NCBI GenBank assembly: GCA_934667175.1
Contig: CAKULN010000010.1
Span: 14,418-78,417, forward strand
DNA: 64,000 nt
Reading direction: 5' to 3'
Source: an uncultured Bacteroidales bacterium
Lineage (GTDB): Bacteria > Bacteroidota > Bacteroidia > Bacteroidales > UBA932
Below the pieces are notes generated by a model. That model worked only from the letters and a program-made list of their open reading frames with translations, was not told where the DNA came from and did not search any database. The translations under genes and the position numbers were made by a program. Numbering within the stretch: the first letter of the stretch is position 1; each line of letters begins with the position of its first letter. Positions 34,277-43,409 of this stretch are shown here, in pieces.

Positions 34277-35311
34277 CTAATCAGCACCCGGCGGGGGAGC
34301 GATGCGGCACTTGGCGAGTTTGGAGGCTTTGTCGGGCGGAAGAATGCCGGCTTTTTGAAGGTTGGAGACAGTCCAGTCGGTTTTTGGAGAGTTCTCGCGG
34401 AATATTATGATGCTCCGCGCGGCACGTTTTCCGATGTAGGGATGCGCCGCAAGTTCCTTTTCCGGAAGTGTCCATAATGAATATGCCGGAGTGGCGGCGG
34501 TGTCCAGCCGGATGAGATCCTTAAGGTTGTCGAACTTCTCCTGATCAAAGTGCCAGATGTCCATGAGTTGCTCGGGGTAGGAATATCCTCCCAGTTCCTT
34601 ACGGTATGAGACCATCTTGCCGGCGAAGAACTTGCCGATGCCAGGGAGCGACATGAATGTCGCTGAGTCAGCCGAGTTGATGTCGATTTTAGGAATATCA
34701 ATGTACTTCTCCAAGCGCTTGAACACGGAGTCCTCCACAACGTAGGACTTCGCGAAGTCACTCCTACGGCGGAACCGGCCACCTTTCCGACGATAATTGT
34801 CAATGGACTGTGCTTGTTTCTGCGAGAATCCAAGGCGCATCAGGTCATCTATGCTTGCCGTGTTCGGATCAAAGCGGAAACTCTCGTACTTTCTTGGTGT
34901 GTGATTCCGTCTGATTTGCTCGGCTTGTAAGGAATGTTCGGAGTTTTTCCGGTATGTGCCGGTCCGATACTTCGCTCCGGCAGGCTCAGTCGCTCCGGCA
35001 GGCTCAGTCGCTCCGGCAGGCTCAGTCGCTCCGGCAGGCTCAGCGACCGGAAGAGTAGTCTCGGAGGCTGGAAGTTCCGGTCGCTGAGCCTGTCGAAGCG
35101 ACCGTCCCCCACCGGTTTCAGACTCTAAAGCCTGCGCATAGACAAACACCGTGTCTGGCTCGTCATGATTGGCGATGACCCTTGCGACAGCCGCCTTATG
35201 GATGAACAAGGCGGCTTGGTAACCGACAATGAGAAACAGCAGGGCCACAGCCCCGACAACGAATGATGTGGACGGTCTCTTGCCATCCTCTTTGGAGTTG
35301 AAGTCTTTCAT
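34277..35311 (-). CDS. Membrane-anchored helix-hairpin-helix (ComEA-like) protein with repeat-derived linker
   Basis: A 344-residue protein with one N-terminal membrane helix (FVVGAVALLFLIVGYQAALF). A variable linker at about 60-125 contains TEPAGATEPAGATEPAGA, translated from four 18-bp tandem units of the REP-like element. Three HhH modules follow (FDPNTASIDDLMRLGFSQKQ; IDINSADSATFMSLPGIGKF; HPYIGKRAARSIIIFRE). ComEA-type proteins bind DNA non-specifically outside the membrane for uptake. No other competence gene is in the window, so the role is an inference. Confidence 0.8.
   Translation of the reverse strand: MKDFNSKEDGKRPSTSFVVGAVALLFLIVGYQAALFIHKAAVARVIANHDEPDTVFVYAQALESETGGGRSLRQAQRPELPASETTLPVAEPAGATEPAGATEPAGATEPAGAKYRTGTYRKNSEHSLQAEQIRRNHTPRKYESFRFDPNTASIDDLMRLGFSQKQAQSIDNYRRKGGRFRRRSDFAKSYVVEDSVFKRLEKYIDIPKIDINSADSATFMSLPGIGKFFAGKMVSYRKELGGYSYPEQLMDIWHFDQEKFDNLKDLIRLDTAATPAYSLWTLPEKELAAHPYIGKRAARSIIIFRENSPKTDWTVSNLQKAGILPPDKASKLAKCRIAPPPGAD
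34972..35105. repeat. REP-like cluster R9 inside the ComEA-like gene
   Basis: Four tandem copies of the 18-bp unit CGCTCCGGCAGGCTCAGT, followed by a full GGTCGCT/AGCGACC palindrome near 35081. All are in frame with the host gene. Confidence 0.88.
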
Positions 35312-35460
35312 AATATTCGGAGATTTATTCAGTTCAGATCATGTGAGAAAAAGTTATGTTATGGTTAAATGTGAAAACAATAAGACTTAAGCGATATAAG
35401 TGTGCAAGTGAGACATTTCCTTTCTGAAGATCTCACATAATGAGCGGTCATATTCAAAAT

Positions 35461-36171
35461 CTACTCTTCCGCTTCTGACTTGCGCCGTTTTTTCTCTGAA
35501 GGCGCTCCTGCGACAACTATGACAATCTCCCCCTTCGGCTCATGTTCCTTGTACCATGAGGACACATCTGCCAGCGTGCCACGCTTGTGCTCCTCATGAA
35601 TTTTGGAGATTTCGCGCGCTACGGAGCACTCGCGCTCTGGACCGAAATATTCAATGAACTGGTCAAGAGTCTTGACCAACCTGTATGGAGATTCGTAGAA
35701 TATCATGGTCCTGGTTTCGGCGGCAAGTTCTTTCAGCAAAGTCTGACGTCCTTTCTTGACCGGCAGGAATCCCTCGAAGCAGAATCTGTCGCATGGCAGT
35801 CCCGAAGAGACTATCGCCGGGATGCAGGCTGTCGCTCCGGGAAGAGTCTGCACCTCGATGCCTTCGGCCGCGCATGTCCGCACAAGAAGAAATCCCGGGT
35901 CAGAGATTCCGGGCGTTCCGGCATCGCTGATCAGGGCCACATTCAGGCCTCCGAGAATCCTCTCCTTGATCATCTCCGCCGTCTGGTGCTCGTTGAACTT
36001 GTGGTGTGACTGGAGTTTGCCGTGGATGTCATAACGGTGGAGAAGGACACTGCTGGTCCTTGTGTCTTCGGCAAGGATCAGGTCGGCGTCTTTCAGCACC
36101 TGGACGGCTCTGAAAGTCATGTCATCCAGATTTCCGACCGGGGTCGGTACTATGTAGAGGATTCCGGGCAT
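35461..36171 (-). CDS. rsmI: 16S rRNA (cytidine-1402-2'-O)-methyltransferase
   Basis: A 236-residue SAM methyltransferase of the tetrapyrrole-methylase fold starting MPGILYIVPTPVGNLDDMTF (the in-frame start 16 codons earlier adds a non-family tail). Family blocks: LILAEDTRTSSVLLHRYDI, ALISDAGTPGISDPGFLLV, FEGFLPVKKGRQ. It ends with a basic EKKRRKSEAEE tail. It follows the repeat-rich gene on the same strand. Confidence 0.93.
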   Translation of the reverse strand: MPGILYIVPTPVGNLDDMTFRAVQVLKDADLILAEDTRTSSVLLHRYDIHGKLQSHHKFNEHQTAEMIKERILGGLNVALISDAGTPGISDPGFLLVRTCAAEGIEVQTLPGATACIPAIVSSGLPCDRFCFEGFLPVKKGRQTLLKELAAETRTMIFYESPYRLVKTLDQFIEYFGPERECSVAREISKIHEEHKRGTLADVSSWYKEHEPKGEIVIVVAGAPSEKKRRKSEAEE

Positions 36172-36229
36172 GGTTGTGCCGTTTGTGTTTTTGTCTTGCG
36201 TTGTCGGGCGGGCCATCAATGTGACGGTT

Positions 36230-37387
36230 TTATCTAAGCTTCCTGCGCACGGCCATCATCAGTCTGTAGACCGGCTCGGAGTTCAGGTCCCAGTCCGGGA
36301 AGTTTGTCTGGATGTAGGCGAGCGCCTCGTCAAGGGTGGTCATGCCGTTGAAGGCGCTGATTGTGTTCTGGAAGAGGAGCGGATCTTCCTTGAACAGGAC
36401 GTTGATCAGCAGCACCCTGTCGTTGAGGGAGATGGCGCTGATGACGTTCTTGACTTGGGATCCGGGGCGGTCTGTCCTCCAGGCTTGCTTTTCGGCCATC
36501 ACGTCCATTACGGCGGTCTCGGCTTTCTGGCTGTCCAGAATTGTTGTCTTAGGCTTCGGCGCAGGAGTAGGGTCCGGTTCCGGAGTCTGTTTGGTCACAA
36601 TCTCAGGCTCGATGTCGAGCGTCGGCTCCGGCATTGGGCTCGGAGCGGGTTCGTGTGCCGGTCCTGGAGCGGCGAAAGGGTTGTCCATCGGGAGGTCATC
36701 GTCAAACGGAAGGTCATCGTCCGGTTGAGTGACACGAGATTCTGGCGTGGCGGTCACTTCGACGGGCTCAGTCACTTCGACAGGCTCAGTGGCCGAACCG
36801 GGCTCAGTGACCGTCGAATTGTGCTCTGTGGCCGTGCCGGGGGCTTCGAGGGCCTCTGCGGTCACTTCGACGGGTTCGGTCACTTCGACAGGCTCAGTGA
36901 CCGCTTCGGGCTCAGTGGCCGGAATGTCCTCGGTCGCTGAGCTTGTGGTTCGACAAGGCTCACCAACCATCGAAGCGACCGCATATTCAACGATAGGATC
37001 TTCTATGACGGAAGGAATGTCAATGTCCTGAAAGTCAATTTCGATTGGGGTTTGAATGTCAAACGCCTCTTCGGGCTCAGTCACTTCGGCAGGCTCAGTC
37101 ACTTCGGCAGGCTCGGTCACTTCGGCAGGCTCAGTCACTTCGGCAGGCTCGGTCACTTCGGCAGGCTCGGTGCCCGTCGTTTTGTTCTCTGTGCCCGCGT
37201 CGTGGGCTTCGAGGGCCTCTGAGGTCACTGAGCTTGTCGAAGTGACCACACCTTGCTCAGTGACCGCTTCGGGCCCAGTGACCGTAAGAAGCCCCCGCAC
37301 CTCATTCTCAAGAGCCTCAAGCTCCGTCTTTATGTTGTCTATTCTTTCCAGCAGGGCGGAAAGCCTTTTTTCATCGATGTTTCCCAT
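36230..37387 (-). CDS. Bacteroidales protein with N-terminal coiled coil, repeat-expanded linker and conserved C-terminal domain
   Basis: A 385-residue protein (ATG at 37387). Residues 1-35 form a coiled coil (KRLSALLERIDNIKTELEAL). About 36-290 is an acidic low-complexity linker with runs of TEPAEV and TEPVEV, which are in-frame translations of the REP-like element, plus Pro/Glu-rich sequence. The last 90 residues (NVISAISLNDRVLLINVLFK ... FPDWDLNSEPVYRLMMAVRR) match a domain I recall from hypothetical proteins across Bacteroidales. Function unknown; the linker tolerates large insertions. It precedes rsmI. Confidence 0.7.
   Translation of the reverse strand: MGNIDEKRLSALLERIDNIKTELEALENEVRGLLTVTGPEAVTEQGVVTSTSSVTSEALEAHDAGTENKTTGTEPAEVTEPAEVTEPAEVTEPAEVTEPAEVTEPEEAFDIQTPIEIDFQDIDIPSVIEDPIVEYAVASMVGEPCRTTSSATEDIPATEPEAVTEPVEVTEPVEVTAEALEAPGTATEHNSTVTEPGSATEPVEVTEPVEVTATPESRVTQPDDDLPFDDDLPMDNPFAAPGPAHEPAPSPMPEPTLDIEPEIVTKQTPEPDPTPAPKPKTTILDSQKAETAVMDVMAEKQAWRTDRPGSQVKNVISAISLNDRVLLINVLFKEDPLLFQNTISAFNGMTTLDEALAYIQTNFPDWDLNSEPVYRLMMAVRRKLR
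36748..36984. repeat. REP-like cluster R10 inside the 385-residue protein gene
   Basis: Several CACTTCGACGGGCTCAGT-type 18-bp units, a GGTCGCT-type copy and a GGTT/AACC-type copy, all open in the host frame (TEPVEV repeats; GEPCRTTSS). Confidence 0.88.
37074..37262. repeat. REP-like cluster R11 inside the same gene
   Basis: Six near-identical tandem units CACTTCGGCAGGCTCAGT (18 bp, some with CTCGGT) give six TEPAEV repeats. A GGTCACT/AGTGACC copy follows at about 37223. Confidence 0.9.
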
Positions 37388-37396
37388 AAAAAATAC

Positions 37397-37404
37397 TATC
37401 TTTG
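37397..37404 (+). promoter_or_regulatory. -7 element TATCTTTG upstream of tdk
   Basis: A perfect box followed by CC, just outside the start of the divergent 385-residue gene. It implies a leader of about 74 nt for tdk. Confidence 0.5.
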
Positions 37405-37485
37405 CCTGACAAACCTTGGAGCGGAAACCACGCCGTGGAGCCAAGGCCACATGAGTGTTATTGATTATTCAACAAATCTAACGAA

Positions 37486-38067
37486 ATGTTTTCAGAAAAC
37501 ATAAAAAAAACCGGATGTATTGAAGTGATTTGTGGCTCAATGTTCTCCGGAAAGACAGAAGAGCTCATACGCAGGATCAGAAGAGCCAAATTCGCCAACC
37601 TCCGGATCGAGATCTTCAAGCCGACAATCGACACAAGATATTCAGAGGATGACGTGGTCTCCCACGACTTCCACAAGATTCCGTGCCATTCAGTGAAAGA
37701 TCCCAAGGAGATGCTGAACGTCGGTCCGGAGGTTCAGGTTGTGGGCATCGACGAGGCGCAGTTCTACGACATGACCCTCGTGGACGTGGCCCAGGAACTT
37801 GCCGATCGCGGAGTCCGGGTGATCATCGCCGGCCTTGACACAGATTTCCTCGGAAAGCCTTTCGGCCCGATGCCTTACCTGATGGCTGTCGCCGAGGAGG
37901 TCAGGAAAGTCCATGCCATCTGCGTCAGGTGCGGAAATCTCGCGAACCATTCCCACAGATTATCACACAGCACAGAACTCGTGGTCCTTGGAGAAAAGGA
38001 TGCCTACGAGCCTCTGTGCCGTGAATGTTACAACAAGGCGATCGCCGAGGAGAACGCGAAAGCTTAG
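37486..38067 (+). CDS. tdk: Thymidine kinase
   Basis: A 193-residue type II thymidine kinase: P-loop [22 protein letters not shown], the lid/thymidine loop [15 protein letters not shown] and four zinc cysteines in CVRC and CREC. It salvages thymidine to dTMP. Its stop codon interlocks with that of the convergent recA (TAG at 38065-38067 against recA's TAA at 38064-38066). Confidence 0.95.
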   Translation: MFSENIKKTGCIEVICGSMFSGKTEELIRRIRRAKFANLRIEIFKPTIDTRYSEDDVVSHDFHKIPCHSVKDPKEMLNVGPEVQVVGIDEAQFYDMTLVDVAQELADRGVRVIIAGLDTDFLGKPFGPMPYLMAVAEEVRKVHAICVRCGNLANHSHRLSHSTELVVLGEKDAYEPLCRECYNKAIAEENAKA

Positions 38068-39092
38068 TCCTTCACGTTCTTCAGCGCCTCGCGGACCTTT
38101 GCCTCGATCTCGTCGCAGAGCTCCTGATTGTCCTTGAGCAACTGTTTTGTGGCCTCGCGTCCTTGAGCCAGCTTCTGGTCGCCGTAGCTGAACCATGAGC
38201 CGCTCTTGCCGACGATGCCATATTCAACACCCAAGTCGAGAATCTCACCGGCGTGGGAGATGCCCTCGCCGAACACGATGTCGAACTCCGCTTTCTTGAA
38301 AGGCGGAGCCATCTTGTTCTTGACAACCTTCACTCTGGTGCGGTTGCCAAGGGCTTCCTCGCCGTCCTTGAGCTGGGTTGTCTTGCGCACGTCGATGCGG
38401 ACGGAAGCGTAGAACTTCAAGGCGTTGCCGCCGGTTGTGGTCTCAGGATTGCCGAACATCACGCCGATCTTCTCCCTGAGCTGGTTGATGAATATGCAGC
38501 AGGTGTTTGTCTTTGCGATGTTAGCTGTCAGCTTCCGCAGCGCCTGGCTCATCAGCCTTGCCTGAAGTCCGACCTTGTTGTCGCCCATCTCGCCCTCGAT
38601 CTCAGCCTTCGGGGTCAGGGCGGCCACTGAGTCGACCACCACGATGTCGATCGCTCCCGAACGGATCAGGTTGTCGGCGATCTCCAGAGCCTGCTCTCCG
38701 TTGTCTGGCTGGGAGATGAGCAAAGTCTCGAGATTCACCCCGAGGGCCTTCGCGTAAGTTCTGTCGAATGCGTGCTCCGCGTCGATCATCGCCGCGATGC
38801 CGCCCTGTTTCTGCGCCTCGGCGATCGCATGGATCGCCAGAGTGGTCTTTCCGCTGGATTCCGGACCGTAGATCTCCACGATCCTTCCGCGCGGATAGCC
38901 TCCGATTCCGAGAGCGTGGTCAAGCGCTACGGAACCGCTCGGTATGACCTGCACGTCCCATTGTGGCTGTTCCCCCAGCTTCATGATCGTTCCTTTCCCG
39001 TAGTCTTTCTCAATCTTGTCGATCGTGGCCTGCAGCGCCTTGAGTTTGGCGGCGCTGGTGTCAGTGGCCTTAGCCTCTACCTCTTTTGCCAT
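38064..39092 (-). CDS. recA: Recombinase RecA
   Basis: A 342-residue RecA from ATG 39092 ([20 protein letters not shown]); the upstream in-frame ATG at 39233 lies beyond the promoter. Walker [10 protein letters not shown], the Walker B region [12 protein letters not shown] and the DNA-loop segment [19 protein letters not shown] are intact. It performs strand exchange and SOS co-protease functions. No SOS box can be asserted. RecX is encoded separately at 42876. Confidence 0.97.
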   Translation of the reverse strand: MAKEVEAKATDTSAAKLKALQATIDKIEKDYGKGTIMKLGEQPQWDVQVIPSGSVALDHALGIGGYPRGRIVEIYGPESSGKTTLAIHAIAEAQKQGGIAAMIDAEHAFDRTYAKALGVNLETLLISQPDNGEQALEIADNLIRSGAIDIVVVDSVAALTPKAEIEGEMGDNKVGLQARLMSQALRKLTANIAKTNTCCIFINQLREKIGVMFGNPETTTGGNALKFYASVRIDVRKTTQLKDGEEALGNRTRVKVVKNKMAPPFKKAEFDIVFGEGISHAGEILDLGVEYGIVGKSGSWFSYGDQKLAQGREATKQLLKDNQELCDEIEAKVREALKNVKD

Positions 39093-39147
39093 AATGATGT
39101 AATAATAATTGTTAGTAGTTTCGGGCGAAAAGATGTCGCCTTTGTGA

Positions 39148-39155
39148 CAAAGATA
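39148..39155 (-). promoter_or_regulatory. -7 element TATCTTTG of recA
   Basis: A perfect box on the minus strand, 56 bp upstream of the recA ATG, followed by T. It excludes the longer ORF start. Confidence 0.6.
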
Positions 39156-39188
39156 AGAATTTACGTCCAATCCGGTGTTATTTTTCAT

Positions 39189-39196
39189 TAATTTTG
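39189..39196 (+). promoter_or_regulatory. -7 element TAATTTTG of rlmN
   Basis: A perfect TAnnTTTG box 26 bp upstream of the rlmN ATG, in the recA-rlmN divergent gap. Confidence 0.55.
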
Positions 39197-39221
39197 TAGG
39201 AGAAAAATAAACGAGAAAGAT

Positions 39222-40241
39222 ATGCGTGAGCAATTGTTGGGAAAGACACCGGATGAACTGAAGGAAATCGCTTTGAAAGTCGGTCTGCCAGCCTTTACGG
39301 GCAAGCAGATCGCCGGGTGGCTTTACGGAAGAAAGGTCAGGAGCATAGACGAGATGACCAACATCTCAAAGATTGGACGCGAGAGGCTTAAGGAGGAATA
39401 TTCACTTGGAGTGACGCTGCCTTCGGCTTGCCAGGTCTCTTCCGACGGAACCAAGAAATACCTTTTCCCGATAGGGGAGGGCAACGCCGTCGAGGCGGTG
39501 ATGATACCCGATGATGACAGAAAGACCCTCTGCGTCTCGTCGCAGGCCGGTTGCCGCATGGGCTGCCGTTTCTGCATGACGGGACGTCAGGGATTCCACG
39601 GCAACCTTTCAGTGGCGGAGATCCTTTCGCAGTTCATCGCCATCGATGAGGCCTCGGAACTGACGAACGCCGTCTTCATGGGAATGGGCGAGCCGCTTGA
39701 CAACTTCGGCAATGTGATGAAGGCCATCGAGGTGCTTACGGCGGACTGGGGCTTCGGCTGGAGCCCTAAACGCATAACCCTTTCCACCATCGGAGTCCTG
39801 CCGAACCTGAGGAAATACCTCGACTCGACCCGCTGCCACCTTGCGGTCAGCCTCCACAACCCTTTCCCTGACGAAAGGGCGGAGATGATGCCGGTGCAGA
39901 AAGCGTGGCCGGTGCAGGAGGTGATAGACATGATCCGTGAATATGACTTCTCGGGCCAGCGCCGTGTCAGCTTTGAATATACCATGTTCGCGGGTCTGAA
40001 CGATGACAAGCGCCATGCAGACGCTCTTATCCGTCTTCTCCGCGGGCTGGAGTGCAGGGTGAACCTCATCCGCTTCCACAAGATTCCGGACGCCCCGTTC
40101 GAGACATCGCCGCAGATCATCATGGAGAATTTCAGGAATCGTCTGTCCAATCACGGAATCACTTGTACTATAAGGGCTTCCAGGGGAGAGGACATCCTTG
40201 CCGCATGCGGGATGCTGGCGGGGGAGCACAGAAATAAATGA
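39222..40241 (+). CDS. rlmN: 23S rRNA (adenine-2503-C2)-methyltransferase
   Basis: A 339-residue radical-SAM enzyme: C-x3-C-x2-C in [39 protein letters not shown] and the C-terminal methyl-carrier Cys in [11 protein letters not shown]. It methylates A2503 of 23S rRNA (and A37 of some tRNAs). It is followed by three small hairpins. Confidence 0.96.
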   Translation: MREQLLGKTPDELKEIALKVGLPAFTGKQIAGWLYGRKVRSIDEMTNISKIGRERLKEEYSLGVTLPSACQVSSDGTKKYLFPIGEGNAVEAVMIPDDDRKTLCVSSQAGCRMGCRFCMTGRQGFHGNLSVAEILSQFIAIDEASELTNAVFMGMGEPLDNFGNVMKAIEVLTADWGFGWSPKRITLSTIGVLPNLRKYLDSTRCHLAVSLHNPFPDERAEMMPVQKAWPVQEVIDMIREYDFSGQRRVSFEYTMFAGLNDDKRHADALIRLLRGLECRVNLIRFHKIPDAPFETSPQIIMENFRNRLSNHGITCTIRASRGEDILAACGMLAGEHRNK

Positions 40242-40248
40242 ACTTAAG

Positions 40249-40319
40249 TTTCGCATTTGCGAAACATCGCTGTTCTTCACTGCTTGCAGTGAAAGCAAGT
40301 CCCTCCCCCGAGGGGAGGG
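40249..40319 (+). terminator. Three consecutive hairpins after rlmN
   Basis: TTTCGCA/TGCGAAA (40249-40264), TTCACTGC/GCAGTGAA (40276-40293, loop TT) and CCCTCCCC/GGGGAGGG (40301-40319, loop CGA). The third is followed by ATTTAGGG rather than a T run, so simple rho-independent termination is uncertain. The rest of the gap to 40454 is AT-rich with no gene seen. Confidence 0.5.
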
Positions 40320-40454
40320 ATTTAGGGAGAGGGTAACGTGAAGAGATGTGGGTAGGCAATATCCTTCGAACGTGAGATAATATTTTATATTATAGGTAAT
40401 TATCTACTTGCGAAAGTTGAGTAAACGAATATGATTGTACAACTGTAAAAGACT

Positions 40455-42872
40455 ATGGGAACGAGAACAAGAATGATTTTGGCATCGTTGGCCGTGATGG
40501 CCGTGTCGGTGCTCGGGGCGAAAGCCCAGTCTCAGCATTCGGTGCTGGACGAGAGACGTGAGATGAGAGATCTCAGAGTGGAGAAGATCAGGCACAGGCT
40601 GGATTCCATCCGGCGGACCAGACATCGTCCGACCGTCGCCCTTGTGCTCAGCGGAGGCGGAGCGAAAGGGGCGGCTCATGTGGGCGTGATAAGGTATTTG
40701 GAGTCGATCGGGATGCCGGTCGACATAGTGATGGGGACCAGCATGGGTGGTCTCGTGGGCGGAATCTACGCCCTGGGTTATGATGCCGACCATCTGGACT
40801 CCATCATCAGGAACATCGACTGGGACATGGCCTTGAGTGACAAGGTGCCGAGAGACTACCTGTCATATTCATCAATTAAATATAAGGAGAAGTATGCCTT
40901 GTCGTTCCCGTTCCTTTACGACCGGAATGAGTTTCTTCAGATGAAGGAGGCGGACCATAAATACACCCGCAGGGTGGATGACATACATTTTGGAGCGGGA
41001 GAGGCCGACCCCACCGACATGGTCAAGGACAACCTTCTGGGCAGCCTTCCATCCGGTATGGTCTACGGCCAGAATGTCAACAACATATTCAGCTCGCTTT
41101 CTGTTGGCTATCAGGATGTGATTGATTTCTACGACCTTCCGATTCCGTTCCTGTGTGTGGCCACCGACCTTGTGTCGGGAACGGCCAAGATCTGGACCGA
41201 GGGCAAGCTGAACACCGCCCTGCGCTCCACGATGTCCATTCCGGGACTTTTCGCCCCTGTCAGGGTCGATGGGATGGTGCTTGTCGACGGAGGCATGAGG
41301 AACAACTATCCGACGGACCTGGCCAAAAAGGTCGGCGCGGACATCGTGATCGGGGTGAACCTCTCTGACGGCTATAGAAGCTACAATGAGATCAACAATC
41401 TGGCTGACATCATCAACACGGGCATCGACATGCTCGGGAGGACATCGTTCGAGTACAACATTGACATTCCTGATGTGAACATCAAGCCTGACCTGCACGA
41501 GTACAACATGCTCAGTTTCGACGACAGGAGCATCGACACCATCATCAACCGTGGCTATCAGGCCGCCCTTGCCGTGGCAGACAAGCTTGATTCCCTGAAG
41601 GCGGTCGTCGGACCTGACAGAACTGTCATAAGCAATGACCCCGCTGATGACATCCGGCTCAGGAAAGTGCTTGTCTCCGGCGTTGAGATCACGGGAGTCG
41701 ATGACAAGGAAAGTCTTTACCTGATGAACAAGATCAAGGTCGGGGCCGGTGCCAGAATGGGAAACGAGGAGATTGAGGATGCCGTGGCCACCATATTCGG
41801 AACCAATGCGTTCGACTATGTCAACTACGAACTTCTCGGAGATCAGGAACCGTACCGCCTGAGGTTCAATTGCAAACGTGGGCCTGTCTGCCAGCTCGGT
41901 CTTGGAGGGCGTTTCGACACGGAGGAGATCGTGTCTGTGCTGATCAACCTGGGCTGGGGAGTCCACAAGATCCAAGGCTCGTCACTGGACTTCACCGGAA
42001 AGGTGGGAACCAACCCTAACGCCAGTGTGACATATTCCTACATCTCGCCGAAAGGAATGTCGTTCAACGTGATGGCGGGAGTCAGGTACACCGACAGGAA
42101 CACTTTCAGCATCGGTGACAACAGGTTCAGGATCAACTTTCTGGATGTGCGACAGGAAATATTCCTGTCCAACATAGCCTGGTCCACTTTCTATCTGAAG
42201 ACCGGATTCCGGAACGACTACTACAACGTCAACTCCGTGATGGCGGAGCAGGCGTTCGGAGACTACGATGTCAACCAGTTGTCCAATGACTATGTGACAT
42301 TCTTCATCAATGCCCGCAAGGACTCGTTCGACAACGCCTACATCCCGACTAAAGGGAAATCATTCGGCTTTTCCTACGATTGGGTGTTTGGTGGCGGACC
42401 GCAGAAATTCAATAATTTCCATGCTCTGACATTGGATGCCAAGAAGGTTGTTGGAGGAGACAGGTTCGCTTTCATCCCGTCGCTGAACATCCGTTATCTC
42501 CTTGGAGACGAGGTTCCTGTGCCTTTCACCAACACTATCGGCGGAAGCATGGCCGGACGCTATCTTGACCAGCAGATTCCTTTCATCGGGATCAACAATG
42601 CCGCCGCCATGCAGAAAATCCTTGCGGTCGCAAGGGCGGACTGGCGCTGGAAATTGCTTAAGAACAACTACTTGTCGGCGATAGCCAATTATGCGTTGTC
42701 GTGTGATGAGATTTCGGCGTTCAAGAATTTGCAGGAGGAGGTCTCCGGGTATCTTGGCTGTGGACTTCAGTACACCTACAACTCGATTGTCGGACCGCTT
42801 AGTCTGAATATTCACTGGTCCAGCTACACGCACAAGGTCGGGCTTTACATGAGTCTCGGATTCGATTTTTAG
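40455..42872 (+). CDS. Patatin-like phospholipase fused to outer-membrane beta-barrel (PlpD-like)
   Basis: An 805-residue exported protein (signal MILASLAVMAVSVLGAKAQS). Patatin domain at about 60-330: oxyanion loop LSGGGAKGAAHVGVI, nucleophile G-x-S-x-G in VMGTSMGGLVGG and Asp in VLVDGGMRNNYP. A POTRA-like segment follows at about 405-480 (RKVLVSGVEITGVDDKESLY, then AVATIFGTNAFDYVNYEL), then a C-terminal barrel ending HKVGLYMSLGFDF. In PlpD-type proteins the barrel sits in the outer membrane and the patatin domain hydrolyses phospholipids. The recX start is 3 bp after the stop. Confidence 0.9.
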   Translation: MGTRTRMILASLAVMAVSVLGAKAQSQHSVLDERREMRDLRVEKIRHRLDSIRRTRHRPTVALVLSGGGAKGAAHVGVIRYLESIGMPVDIVMGTSMGGLVGGIYALGYDADHLDSIIRNIDWDMALSDKVPRDYLSYSSIKYKEKYALSFPFLYDRNEFLQMKEADHKYTRRVDDIHFGAGEADPTDMVKDNLLGSLPSGMVYGQNVNNIFSSLSVGYQDVIDFYDLPIPFLCVATDLVSGTAKIWTEGKLNTALRSTMSIPGLFAPVRVDGMVLVDGGMRNNYPTDLAKKVGADIVIGVNLSDGYRSYNEINNLADIINTGIDMLGRTSFEYNIDIPDVNIKPDLHEYNMLSFDDRSIDTIINRGYQAALAVADKLDSLKAVVGPDRTVISNDPADDIRLRKVLVSGVEITGVDDKESLYLMNKIKVGAGARMGNEEIEDAVATIFGTNAFDYVNYELLGDQEPYRLRFNCKRGPVCQLGLGGRFDTEEIVSVLINLGWGVHKIQGSSLDFTGKVGTNPNASVTYSYISPKGMSFNVMAGVRYTDRNTFSIGDNRFRINFLDVRQEIFLSNIAWSTFYLKTGFRNDYYNVNSVMAEQAFGDYDVNQLSNDYVTFFINARKDSFDNAYIPTKGKSFGFSYDWVFGGGPQKFNNFHALTLDAKKVVGGDRFAFIPSLNIRYLLGDEVPVPFTNTIGGSMAGRYLDQQIPFIGINNAAAMQKILAVARADWRWKLLKNNYLSAIANYALSCDEISAFKNLQEEVSGYLGCGLQYTYNSIVGPLSLNIHWSSYTHKVGLYMSLGFDF

Positions 42873-42875
42873 GTC

Positions 42876-43340
42876 ATGGAGGAGTTCGCTAAGGTTTTGG
42901 ACAGGCTTCAGGCCCAATGCGTGAAAAGGGAATATTGCCGCTCGGACATATTCAGAAAGGCCTTGACCGCTTTTGAAGGGGACAGGGATTCCGCCGGGCG
43001 GCTGGTCGAGTCACTTGTCACCGACCGGTTTGTGGATGACAGCCGGTACGCGGCAGCGTTCGCTCGCGAGAAGGCCCGGCTTTCGGGCTGGGGACCTGCG
43101 AAAATCTCTTTTGCCTTGAGAGGCAAGGGAATAGACAAGTCAATCATCTCGGATGCGCTTAAGGAAATCGACTCTGAGGAAGCCGACCGGCGCATGGTGT
43201 CTGTGCTTGAGACGAAGTACAAGACCCTGAAAGGGGATCCTCAAGAGAAATTCAAACTTCTTAGGTTCGGTCTCACGAGGGGGTACGATTATGACAAGAT
43301 AGCGCCGGTTGTGGATGAGATTTTGAAGAAGAATAGTTAA
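42876..43340 (+). CDS. recX: Regulatory protein RecX
   Basis: A 154-residue helical three-repeat protein (YCRSDIFRKALTAFEGDRDS, LVTDRFVDDSRYAAAFAREK, GPAKISFALRGKGIDKSIIS). RecX modulates RecA filaments. Here it is not next to recA but starts 3 bp after the patatin gene, so it is translated from that transcript. Confidence 0.85.
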   Translation: MEEFAKVLDRLQAQCVKREYCRSDIFRKALTAFEGDRDSAGRLVESLVTDRFVDDSRYAAAFAREKARLSGWGPAKISFALRGKGIDKSIISDALKEIDSEEADRRMVSVLETKYKTLKGDPQEKFKLLRFGLTRGYDYDKIAPVVDEILKKNS

Positions 43341-43409
43341 ATTTGCATGTCGTGCGTCCGAAGGATTGCCCTTGTGACGTACCGGAACGGAAAAGTCGAA
43401 CTTAATTAA

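Noticed and set aside
33764-34477. Several overlapping ORFs on both strands in the array after xerD
   Set aside because: They encode only the 17-residue translation of the 51-bp unit; the frame is open because the unit length is a multiple of three. No start signals or homology.
36170-36940. 256-residue plus-strand ORF
   Set aside because: It is a shadow of rsmI and of the repeat-rich gene, with low-complexity, Arg- and Gly-rich translation and no start signal.
38400-39092. Intein or inserted sequence in recA
   Set aside because: All RecA blocks are contiguous and the length is normal.
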